A DNA stretch of 6,673 bases, from positions 1 to 6,673 of the forward strand of contig OMVC01000054.1 in NCBI GenBank assembly GCA_900314375.1. Direction: 5' to 3'. The notes below the pieces were generated by a model. It was not told the DNA's origin and searched no databases. It was given only the letters and a program-made list of their open reading frames with translations. This DNA is from an uncultured bacterium (GTDB taxonomy: Bacteria > Cyanobacteriota > Vampirovibrionia > Gastranaerophilales > Gastranaerophilaceae). The position numbers were made by a program, and so were the translations under genes. Position 1 is the first letter of the stretch. Every line of letters begins with the position of its first letter. Positions 1-4,869 of this stretch are shown here, piece by piece.

Positions 1-72
1 GATATTACACCGCAAGAATTATTATCAAAATTAATGAACAGAAAACTTAAAGAAGAAGAAAGATACGTATGA
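1..72 (+). CDS. C-terminal tail of an upstream gene (partial)
   Basis: An open frame enters from the left edge and codes for 23 residues ending in RKLKEEERYV before TGA at 70-72. The stop overlaps the next gene's ATG in an ATGA arrangement, which is typical of translationally coupled operon genes and supports this being a real gene end. The fragment is too short to assign. In Firmicutes the gene before ricT is often holB (DNA polymerase III delta' subunit), and a charged helical tail would not contradict that, but this is only a context guess. Confidence 0.6.
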   Translation, partial: DITPQELLSKLMNRKLKEEERYV

Positions 73-1001
73 AATATGCAGTAAGATATTTAAAAAATAC
101 ATTTTATCCGTTAGATGTTTCCGCTGATGTAAATTTGTCTGATGGGCAAATGGTTATTGTGCGTACAGAAAAAGGGGAAGAAGCACTAAAAGTATTTGTC
201 GTAAATTCTCAAATAGAAGAAATATGGAATAAATCAGAACAAAAACCTGCACCGCTTCCATTATTAAAAATAATGACTCAAAGAGATTTGCAAACTTTAG
301 ACGATATAAAAAAAGAAGAAGTCAGCGCATTTTTCAAATGTCAGGCGCTTGTAAAACAGCATAATCTTGTAATGAATTTGGTTCAATGTCGAATAACATT
401 CGACAGAAGGAAAATAACATTTTATTATACCGCACCTGAAAGGGTAGATTTCAGAGCGTTATTAAAAGATTTAACTCAAACATTTCCGAGAGTTCGAATT
501 GATTTACGACATATCGGAGTTCGTGATGAAACCTCAATATTGGATGGTGTCGGAATTTGCGGGCAACCGTTCTGCTGCGGAAGATGTTTGAAAAAATTCC
601 CTACAATAAATATAAAACTTGCAAAAGACCAAGGGATGCCGATTGCTCCGGGGAAAATTTCGGGAACTTGCGGAAGATTATTGTGTTGCTTGAATTATGA
701 ATATTCAAACTATATAGAAGCCGCAAAAGGCATGCCTCCTATCGGTTCGTCAGTTATGACAACCGACGGATTGGGAAAAGTTTGTAACCTTCAATTTTTG
801 AGCGGAAAAGTTTCTGTCAAAATGGAAGACGGCAAGACGAAAGAATTTGACAAAAATGATGTAGAAATAGTTGATGCGGAAGTAAACGTAGAAATTGATA
901 CAAATCGTTCTACATTAAATGATTACGCCTCCGATGATGACGGAAATATTGATATTAAACAGTTAGAAGATGACCGAAACAGCTCGACGGGCAATATTTA
1001 A
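69..1001 (+). CDS. ricT: PSP1-domain protein, RicT (YaaT) family
   Basis: This 310-residue protein belongs to the PSP1/RicT family. In Bacillus the RicT-RicA-RicF complex binds iron-sulfur clusters and assists RNase Y in mRNA maturation; the role here is inferred from family. The diagnostic cysteine clusters are visible: CGQPFCCGRC at about residues 164-173 and GTCGRLLCCLNYE at about 199-211, giving the family's single-Cys plus Cys-Cys pattern twice, with one extra Cys at 173. The N-terminal part (about 1-60) resembles the usual beta-rich start with a DGQMVIVRTEKGEE segment. The last 45 or so residues are acidic and low in complexity, as in many relatives. The ATG overlaps the upstream stop by 4 bp, and a purine-rich AAGAAGAAAG lies just before it, so the start is well supported. 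It is probably cotranscribed with the upstream gene. No ricA or ricF partner is in view. Confidence 0.88.
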   Translation: MKYAVRYLKNTFYPLDVSADVNLSDGQMVIVRTEKGEEALKVFVVNSQIEEIWNKSEQKPAPLPLLKIMTQRDLQTLDDIKKEEVSAFFKCQALVKQHNLVMNLVQCRITFDRRKITFYYTAPERVDFRALLKDLTQTFPRVRIDLRHIGVRDETSILDGVGICGQPFCCGRCLKKFPTINIKLAKDQGMPIAPGKISGTCGRLLCCLNYEYSNYIEAAKGMPPIGSSVMTTDGLGKVCNLQFLSGKVSVKMEDGKTKEFDKNDVEIVDAEVNVEIDTNRSTLNDYASDDDGNIDIKQLEDDRNSSTGNI

Positions 1002-1004
1002 GAA

Positions 1005-2126
1005 TTAAATATCATCGAGTAATAATGTCGGCTTTGGAATAGGATTTTGGAAAGTTTCGGACAGGTTTAATTCTTGAGCGGTATCTATATCTTGTTGTGC
1101 TTCTTTTGATTTGTCGAGCGCTTGATAAACTTGTGCTCTTTCATAATATAATCGGCTTTTTAAAAGATAAACGCTATCATTTTCTGCATTAATAATTAAT
1201 TGATTATATATTTCCAATGCTTGTTTGTACTGATTTATATTGTATAGAAATTGAGCTTTATCCCATAACAGCTGATCTTTTTCATATTCATCATCAGTTT
1301 TTTCTATTTCGGTATCAAAATCTTTTAAAGCAGAAGAATAATCTTTCATAGAATATTTTATAAAAATTTTATTATCAAAATTCATTGTTTTGAATTCATC
1401 ATCTTCAAGCAAATAAGCTTTGTCATAATCTGCAATAGCCCCTTCAAAATCGGCAATACAATATTTTGCATACCCTCTCAAGGAGTACCATCTTGCTTCA
1501 CGAGGAATAATTTTTGACCAAATTGTTGTCATTTTTATTGCATCATCATATTTTCCTTTGTTAATCAGTTCAACAGAGGTTTCATAAGGCGAACCTATCC
1601 AGATATATGCACCGCAAATAATTAATATAAGCACAAATATTTTAACCAATTCCAATTTAAAATCTTTATAAGATTGACTTTCAATAGAGTTAGAAGAAGG
1701 AAAATGTGTTTTTTCAAATTCGCCAAAATTTCTTTTTAAATATTTTTCAAAGATTTTGGAATTACAGAAAGCAAGAACAATTATTAAACAAATAGCGATA
1801 AAAATTATCAGTCCTGCATTAATATAGTTTTTTATGAAAAAATCATAATTTGGGAAAATAATGCCGTAAATAAGTAAAACATAGGCGACCAAAACGGTAA
1901 CGGTAAATAAACGTTTAAAGTGTTTAATATCGTTTCTCAATTTTTCTATTTGATTTTGTTCCGGAATTTTATTGTATTTATAGCCTACAAAAGTGTTGTT
2001 AATAGATTTAATGATAATTTCACTATTTTCGGTAATACTATAAAAATTTACCGGTGAATGACGATATAGCCATTTTAGTATATGAAATTTAGCCATTATG
2101 TTTAATATATTCCCTCTTGAGTGCAT
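1005..2126 (-). CDS. Membrane-anchored TPR-repeat protein, function unknown
   Basis: The product is 373 residues. Three hydrophobic stretches at about residues 72-91, 101-121 and 160-178 look like membrane helices. The rest, from about 182 to 355, reads as tetratricopeptide repeats: recurring patterns such as YSLRGYAKYCIADFEGAIAD, DYSSALKDFD, QYKQALEIYN and YYERAQVYQALDKSKEAQQD have the Tyr/Ala/Gly spacing of TPR helices. TPRs usually serve as protein-binding scaffolds, but no catalytic domain or partner can be seen. The first ATG (2126) has no ribosome binding site. A second in-frame ATG at 2096 (residue 11, MAKFHILKW) is preceded by AGAGGG about 15 nt upstream, so the true protein may be 363 residues. 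The gene converges on ricT with 3 bp between stops and no visible terminator hairpin. It stands alone as a minus-strand gene. Confidence 0.75.
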   Translation of the reverse strand: MHSRGNILNIMAKFHILKWLYRHSPVNFYSITENSEIIIKSINNTFVGYKYNKIPEQNQIEKLRNDIKHFKRLFTVTVLVAYVLLIYGIIFPNYDFFIKNYINAGLIIFIAICLIIVLAFCNSKIFEKYLKRNFGEFEKTHFPSSNSIESQSYKDFKLELVKIFVLILIICGAYIWIGSPYETSVELINKGKYDDAIKMTTIWSKIIPREARWYSLRGYAKYCIADFEGAIADYDKAYLLEDDEFKTMNFDNKIFIKYSMKDYSSALKDFDTEIEKTDDEYEKDQLLWDKAQFLYNINQYKQALEIYNQLIINAENDSVYLLKSRLYYERAQVYQALDKSKEAQQDIDTAQELNLSETFQNPIPKPTLLLDDI

Positions 2127-2250
2127 GTTATCATAAATTATTTTTTTCGCTATAAGTAATTTTGTAAAGATATATAAAACTATTGATATATTTGGGTTTT
2201 GGGAGTTGAAAATATTTGATTAAACTTAATATTTTGTAATCATATTTCAA

Positions 2251-2279
2251 TTTCACTAAAAAAAATTTTATAATATAAT
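2251..2279 (+). promoter_or_regulatory. Duplicate tRNA-type promoter upstream of the structured insert
   Basis: TTTCAC (2251-2256) and TATAAT (2274-2279) are separated by 17 bp. The -10 region and the 18 bases after it nearly match the promoter region of the real tRNA-Leu gene 199 bp downstream. If active, transcription would begin near 2286, at the 11-nt tRNA fragment, and run into the hairpin-rich stretch that follows. Activity is inferred from box match and spacing only. Confidence 0.4.
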
Positions 2280-2298
2280 AGTTGTATGCCGAAGTGGT
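2268..2298 (+). repeat. Partial upstream copy of the tRNA-Leu 5' end and its -10 region
   Basis: These 31 bases match 2467-2497 at 30 positions (G2281 versus A2480). The copy includes the AT-rich -10 region and the first 11 nt of tRNA-Leu (GCCGAAGTGGT, 2288-2298), then diverges sharply. It is a truncated tRNA duplicate and not a working tRNA: no D-loop, anticodon arm or T-arm follows. The offset between copies is 199 bp. Confidence 0.85.
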
Positions 2299-2466
2299 AC
2301 TCTGCCGCAGCAAAGCAAATGCTTTCCCCTCTCCGGAAAGCGTATGCGGAAAGCGGAGAGGGAAGAATTTCAAATTGAGCTTGCGAAATTATGAAATTCG
2401 GGAGAGGACAAGAGAGGGTTGTGCTAGACACAACATCCGCCACGGAGGTTGAAATAATTGTATAAA
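2299..2466. other. GC-richer hairpin-rich insert between the two tRNA 5' ends; candidate structured RNA or interspersed repeat
   Basis: This stretch is visibly richer in G+C than its surroundings and full of inverted repeats: AAAGC/GCTTT (2312-2325), GCTTTCC/GGAAAGC (2321-2341), CCCTCTCCG/CGGAGAGGG (2327-2335 with 2354-2362), GAATTTCA/TGAAATTC (2365-2372 with 2392-2399), GTTGTG/CACAAC (2418-2423 with 2429-2434) and TCCG/CGGA (2436-2446). Several are mutually exclusive. A 9-nt direct repeat CGGAAAGCG occurs at 2334 and 2347. Open frames on the minus strand cross it, but they lack a ribosome binding site and protein-like composition, so I read it as non-coding. It may be an interspersed repeat family member or a small RNA driven by the promoter copy at 2251-2279. 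No terminator with a T-run follows. Confidence 0.5.
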
Positions 2467-2478
2467 TTATAATATAAT
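2449..2478 (+). promoter_or_regulatory. Promoter of tRNA-Leu
   Basis: TTGAAA (2449-2454) and TATAAT (2473-2478) are 18 bp apart. The -10 box ends 8 bases before the first tRNA base, so transcription would start at or just before the mature 5' end. A second overlapping TATAAT lies at 2468-2473 but would give only a 13-bp spacer. Part of this promoter (from 2467) is the segment duplicated at 2268-2298. Confidence 0.6.
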
Positions 2479-2486
2479 AATTGTAT

Positions 2487-2567
2487 GCCGAAGTGGTGGA
2501 ATGGTAGACACGTGCGTTTCAGGTGCGTATGGAGCAATCCGTGGGGGTTCAAGTCCCCCCTCCGGCA
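2487..2567 (+). tRNA. tRNA-Leu, anticodon CAG
   Basis: A class II (long variable arm) tRNA can be folded by eye. The acceptor 5' strand is GCCGAAG (2487-2493) and the 3' strand is CTCCGGC (2560-2566), with discriminator A2567. The anticodon stem TGCGT/GCGTA encloses loop TTCAGGT with anticodon CAG at 2520-2522, reading CUG. A short variable arm (GGA/TCC, 2531-2540) and a perfect five-pair GC T-stem around TTCAAGT follow. CCA is not encoded (TTT follows). The acceptor stem has one mismatch, A2491 opposite C2562 (position 5-68), which is unusual for a Leu tRNA. The gene stands alone with its own promoter and a strong terminator a few bases downstream. Its two ends are each repeated nearby as truncated copies. 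Confidence 0.93.
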
Positions 2568-2570
2568 TTT

Positions 2571-2608
2571 AAAAAAAGAATTAAGGCATGAAGCCTAATT
2601 CTTTTTTT
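2571..2608 (+). terminator. Rho-independent terminator of tRNA-Leu
   Basis: A-run then AGAATTAAGGC, a short loop, GCCTAATTCT and seven T's form a long stem with one bulged A. The A-run on the other side makes it potentially bidirectional. It begins 4 bases after the tRNA and lies inside the first 180-bp repeat unit. Confidence 0.85.
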
Positions 2609-2630
2609 ATTATGTCAAGCGTGATTGAAC

Positions 2631-2659
2631 ATGAATTTTTCTTGTTGCGAAAAATTCAT
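2631..2659. repeat. Perfect 11-bp inverted repeat in unit 1
   Basis: ATGAATTTTTC (2631-2641) pairs perfectly with GAAAAATTCAT (2649-2659) around a 7-nt loop TTGTTGC. GAAC (2627-2630) and GTTC (2662-2665) can extend it past a 2-nt bulge. There is no T-run after it, so it is not a typical terminator. It is unchanged in unit 2. Confidence 0.8.
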
Positions 2660-2749
2660 TGGTTCTGCAGATAAATCTGCATACCTTCACTGTATGGCTC
2701 GGGTTTCATACCCTCGCCAACGTTCAGGCAAAGTCCCCCTCCGGCATTT

Positions 2750-2788
2750 AAAAAAAAGAATTAAGGCAAGAAGCCTAATTCTTTTTTT
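2750..2788 (+). terminator. Second copy of the tRNA terminator hairpin
   Basis: Eight A's, GAATTAAGGC, loop, GCCTAATTC and seven T's: the same stem as at 2571-2608 with one loop change (A2769 for T2589) and one extra A. Its position in a repeat unit suggests it was copied along with the unit. It could still stop readthrough. Confidence 0.7.
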
Positions 2789-2810
2789 ATTATGTCAAGT
2801 GTGCTTGAAC

Positions 2811-2839
2811 ATGAATTTTTCTTGTTGCGAAAAATTCAT
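2811..2839. repeat. Perfect 11-bp inverted repeat in unit 2
   Basis: This is identical to the hairpin at 2631-2659: stem 2811-2821 with 2829-2839 and the same 7-nt loop. The absence of any change here while the unit has six substitutions elsewhere is compatible with constraint or with recent duplication. Confidence 0.8.
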
Positions 2840-2910
2840 TGGTTCTGCAGATAAATCCGCATACCTTCACTGTATGGCTCAGATTTCATACCCTCGCCAA
2901 CGTTCAGGCA

Positions 2911-2926
2911 AAGTCCCCCCCTCCGG
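2911..2926 (+). repeat. Third, truncated tRNA 3'-end copy closing the repeat array
   Basis: AAGT, seven C's and TCCGG repeat the tRNA 3' end once more, exactly 180 bp after unit 2 began, then the match stops and unrelated AT-rich sequence follows. The C-run length differs in all three copies (6, 5 and 7). With the copies at 2551 and 2731, this leaves each full unit flanked by short direct repeats of the tRNA end. Confidence 0.8.
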
Positions 2927-3041
2927 TAAATTAACACCCAAATTAATATTATGTTACAAATATAACGGAAGCTAGCAATATTTTTACAAGACTTGTTTTA
3001 TTACAAATATAGTAGTGTATATGTAATATGAGGTTTAAAAT
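2927..3041 (+). promoter_or_regulatory. Upstream region and likely promoter of the metalloprotease-like gene
   Basis: An 11-bp direct repeat TTACAAATATA occurs at 2954-2964 and 3001-3011. A possible promoter is TTTACA (2983-2988) with TATAGT (3008-3013), a 19-bp spacer that is longer than ideal. The ribosome binding site TGAGG (3029-3033) sits 8 bases before the ATG at 3042. The repeat could be an operator or chance in AT-rich DNA. Confidence 0.35.
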
Positions 3042-3968
3042 ATGACTTTAAGTCGTGTAGAGCCAAGAAACGTAATTACGACAGACGATGGCAGACAATA
3101 CAAAAAACCCGGACTCGGGAAACAATATCTTGGTTATGCTGCAGGCAGTGTTGTTGCAGACGGAATGGCTATAGGTTTAAATGCTGCTGCGGGTTTACCA
3201 TTTTTTAAAATGATTAAAAAAATACCTCAAAACCCTATTTATAGTGAGGCGGCAGATAGAGTATTAATTACTTCAGGATTAGCAGATAAGGGTGTAAAAA
3301 TCATCGATGCAGTAGATGCATCACGGCCGATTGTAGATAATATAATGAATAATAGCCTTAAATCTTTAGACAAATACCCTATGTTAAAAAATATTATAAA
3401 AAAAATCAACGAAATTACGGTAGTTGGCCCAGCTTTTATGGGATGCAATGCTTTTTTTGAACCTAAGTCAAACAGTATTGTTGTTAGTAAAGAGAAAATG
3501 GGGTATGCAACTTTCCATGAAATGGGACATGCAATAAACAAAAATATGTCAAAATATGGTAAAGCGTTACAAAAAATGAGAACTCCATTCTTATTGGCCG
3601 GTTCTCTCGTATCGCTAATCGCGCTTTCAAAACGTGCAAAAGCTGATGGAGAAGAACCAAAAGGAATCTATGATAAAGTAACATCTTTTATCAAATCTAA
3701 TGCAGGGAAATTAACATTTTTAGGTTTTGTTCCTATGTTGATGGAAGAAGGTCTTGCAAGTTTTAATGCTGCAAAAATGGCTAAATCAGTATTGGATGTT
3801 AAAGCATTTAAAACGATGAGCAAATTTAACAAAATAGCATGGTTAACTTATTTTGCTCTTGCTGCGGGTGCCGGACTGGGAACTATGCTTGGTGTAAAAA
3901 TTAAAGATAAAATTGCAAAACCACAAGAAATTAAGCATCGATCCGCTATGGAAAAATCGCTTGATTAA
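3042..3968 (+). CDS. Putative membrane-associated HExxH zinc metalloprotease
   Basis: The product is 308 residues. A zinc-protease motif FHEMGHAIN sits at about residues 158-166 (HEMGH, 159-163), and a later MEEGLASFNAA segment (E235/E236) could supply the third zinc ligand as in gluzincins such as M48-like enzymes. Hydrophobic stretches at about 29-56, 182-196, 223-234 and 266-284 suggest membrane association, with the HExxH just ahead of the second. The N-terminal 28 residues (MTLSRVEPRN... TDDGRQYKKPG) are polar with no cleavable signal peptide. I do not recognise the exact family. Start choice is supported by TGAGG 8 bases upstream. It lies downstream of the tRNA repeat array and upstream of the thioesterase on the same strand, with a 101-bp gap that argues against tight coupling. 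No terminator hairpin with a T-run is clear after the stop. Protease activity is inferred from the motif. Confidence 0.7.
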   Translation: MTLSRVEPRNVITTDDGRQYKKPGLGKQYLGYAAGSVVADGMAIGLNAAAGLPFFKMIKKIPQNPIYSEAADRVLITSGLADKGVKIIDAVDASRPIVDNIMNNSLKSLDKYPMLKNIIKKINEITVVGPAFMGCNAFFEPKSNSIVVSKEKMGYATFHEMGHAINKNMSKYGKALQKMRTPFLLAGSLVSLIALSKRAKADGEEPKGIYDKVTSFIKSNAGKLTFLGFVPMLMEEGLASFNAAKMAKSVLDVKAFKTMSKFNKIAWLTYFALAAGAGLGTMLGVKIKDKIAKPQEIKHRSAMEKSLD

Positions 3969-4009
3969 AGTAAACTCTACGAATTTTTGTGTGTTTTTTT
4001 ATAGTATAA

Positions 4010-4027
4010 AACATATTAATATATGTT
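4010..4027. promoter_or_regulatory. 18-bp palindrome ahead of the thioesterase gene, possible operator
   Basis: AACATAT (4010-4016) and ATATGTT (4021-4027) are perfect inverted arms around TAAT. The site lies 42 bases before the thioesterase ATG, just after TATAGT/TATAAA sequences (4000-4010) that could be a -10 box. This placement suits a dimeric repressor. Alternatively it is a weak AT-only hairpin ending the preceding gene. It does not look like a FapR site. Confidence 0.4.
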
Positions 4028-4029
4028 GT

Positions 4030-4062
4030 TTGGTGATATTTTTTGTGGTTTAGTTGTATATA
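4030..4062 (+). promoter_or_regulatory. Possible promoter giving a near-leaderless thioesterase mRNA
   Basis: TATATA (4057-4062) ends only 7 bases before the ATG at 4070, and TTGGTG at 4030-4035 is a weak -35 with a long 21-bp spacer. Transcription from here would start at or next to the start codon. No ribosome binding site is visible before this gene, and an in-frame TAA at 4061-4063 rules out an earlier start, so leaderless translation is one explanation. Confidence 0.3.
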
Positions 4063-4069
4063 AGTAAAA

Positions 4070-4858
4070 ATGGATAAATATACAAAAAGATACAATGTAA
4101 TACTTGATAATATGGATTTGTGTGGATACAGATTACGCCCTATATCGGCAATAATGTATTTACAGGACGCTTTTGCCAGATTTTGTGCTACTAAAAAAAT
4201 GGCTGCTTATGATTTGTTTGCAACAAATCAATATTGGATAGTATCCGAATTTAATATTGATTTTATTGATAATTTACCGTTTTGGTCGGAAGAAATCGGG
4301 ATAAATATATGGATTTCAGAGATTACAAAACTAAAAATTTATACCGATTATGAAATAACGTATAAAAACATACCTTTTGCAAAAGGTAATGCGCTTTGGT
4401 TTATAATTGATAAAGAGTCAAAACGTCCTGCCAAAACAGATATTGTTGCTGAACGGTTTAATGTTTGTGATGAATATACATTGGGTGAGCATAAGAAATT
4501 TTTATTGCCTGAAGTAAAAGATAAGGTAAGTGAAATTAAACATATAAATAATTTATCGGATTTGGATTTTAATAATCATGTTAACAATAAAAGTTATATC
4601 AATTTAGCGGAAATGACTGCGAACGATGAATTCAGAAGTAAATATACATTAAAACATCTGAATATAAGATTTAATCGTGAAACATTTTTAGGAGATACTT
4701 TGATTTGTTCAACGTATAAAACTGATATTGATAATTGTTATGTTCATATTGTTGAAAAGGACGGGGTTTCTGTTTGCGATATTTCAACCTGTTGGGCAGA
4801 AAAAGAGCCTTCAGTTGGCATAGCCGATTATAATTTGGATGTAAAAAGTGAGCGTTAG
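4070..4858 (+). CDS. Acyl-ACP thioesterase (FatA/FatB-type, bacterial)
   Basis: This 262-residue enzyme hydrolyses acyl-acyl carrier protein to free fatty acid and ACP in the cytoplasm. It has the double hot-dog layout: an N-terminal half with RYNVILDNMDLCGYRLRP and an internal NQYWIVSEFNIDF region, and a C-terminal half with the catalytic stretch DLDFNNHVNN (about 164-173), matching the plant/bacterial pattern with Asp166, Asn168 and His170. The later FNRETFLGDTL (about 201-211) aligns with the YRREC segment; the Glu (204) is kept while the Cys is Thr here, as in many bacterial relatives. Length is usual for bacterial members. ATG 4070 is the only start, as an in-frame stop lies 3 codons upstream, and no ribosome binding site is visible. 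It converges on lepA with 11 bp between. Substrate chain length cannot be read from sequence. Confidence 0.88.
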   Translation: MDKYTKRYNVILDNMDLCGYRLRPISAIMYLQDAFARFCATKKMAAYDLFATNQYWIVSEFNIDFIDNLPFWSEEIGINIWISEITKLKIYTDYEITYKNIPFAKGNALWFIIDKESKRPAKTDIVAERFNVCDEYTLGEHKKFLLPEVKDKVSEIKHINNLSDLDFNNHVNNKSYINLAEMTANDEFRSKYTLKHLNIRFNRETFLGDTLICSTYKTDIDNCYVHIVEKDGVSVCDISTCWAEKEPSVGIADYNLDVKSER

Positions 4859-4869
4859 CAAAATATAAT

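Larger units (their letters stand above)
2551..2730 (+). repeat. 180-bp tandem repeat, unit 1 (starts in the tRNA 3' end)
   Basis: Unit 1 begins with AAGT plus the C-run of the tRNA T-arm, continues through the acceptor 3' strand and terminator, then carries an 11-bp perfect hairpin (2631-2659), a GCAGA/TCTGC hairpin near 2667-2680, CATAC/GTATG (about 2680-2696) and GGGT/ACCC. It ends with CGTTCAGGCA. It matches unit 2 at about 97%: six substitutions (2589, 2620, 2624, 2678, 2701, 2703) plus one-base changes in the C-run and A-run that cancel out. An in-frame ORF runs through both units only because 180 is divisible by three, so I do not call it a gene. Confidence 0.9.
2731..2910 (+). repeat. 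180-bp tandem repeat, unit 2 (starts with a copy of the tRNA 3' end)
   Basis: Unit 2 opens with a second copy of the tRNA-Leu 3' end (AAGT, five C's, TCCGGCA at 2731-2746) and of the terminator, and ends with CGTTCAGGCA like unit 1. The tRNA part has no matching 5' half, so it cannot make a tRNA. The change at 2858 weakens the GCAGA/TCTGC hairpin and the changes at 2881 and 2883 break the GGGT/ACCC hairpin. The terminator and the 11-bp hairpin remain intact. Confidence 0.9.

Noticed and set aside
2131..2443. Two overlapping minus-strand open frames (80 and 67 residues)
   Set aside because: They cross the hairpin-rich insert and AT-rich flank, lack ribosome binding sites, and have compositions expected from inverted-repeat DNA.
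2731..2746. Second and third tRNA-Leu genes downstream
   Set aside because: Only the T-arm 3' strand and acceptor 3' strand are present. The sequence before them does not supply a T-stem 5' strand, anticodon arm or acceptor 5' strand.
2551..2930. CRISPR array
   Set aside because: There are only two long units with 180-bp period and no short identical repeats separated by unique spacers.
2268..2930. Insertion sequence or transposon
   Set aside because: No transposase or integrase coding sequence, no terminal inverted repeats enclosing the region and no clear target duplication. A small non-autonomous element remains possible and is covered in the findings.
2625..2975. A 116-residue plus-strand open frame with an internally repeated cysteine-containing peptide
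   Set aside because: It exists only because the 180-bp non-coding unit is a multiple of three. It has no ribosome binding site, runs through terminator hairpins and tRNA-end copies, and its peptide repeat just mirrors the DNA repeat.
3239..3684. Minus-strand open frames inside the metalloprotease-like gene
   Set aside because: They are antisense to a gene with a good ribosome binding site and a recognisable HExxH motif, and show no independent start signals.
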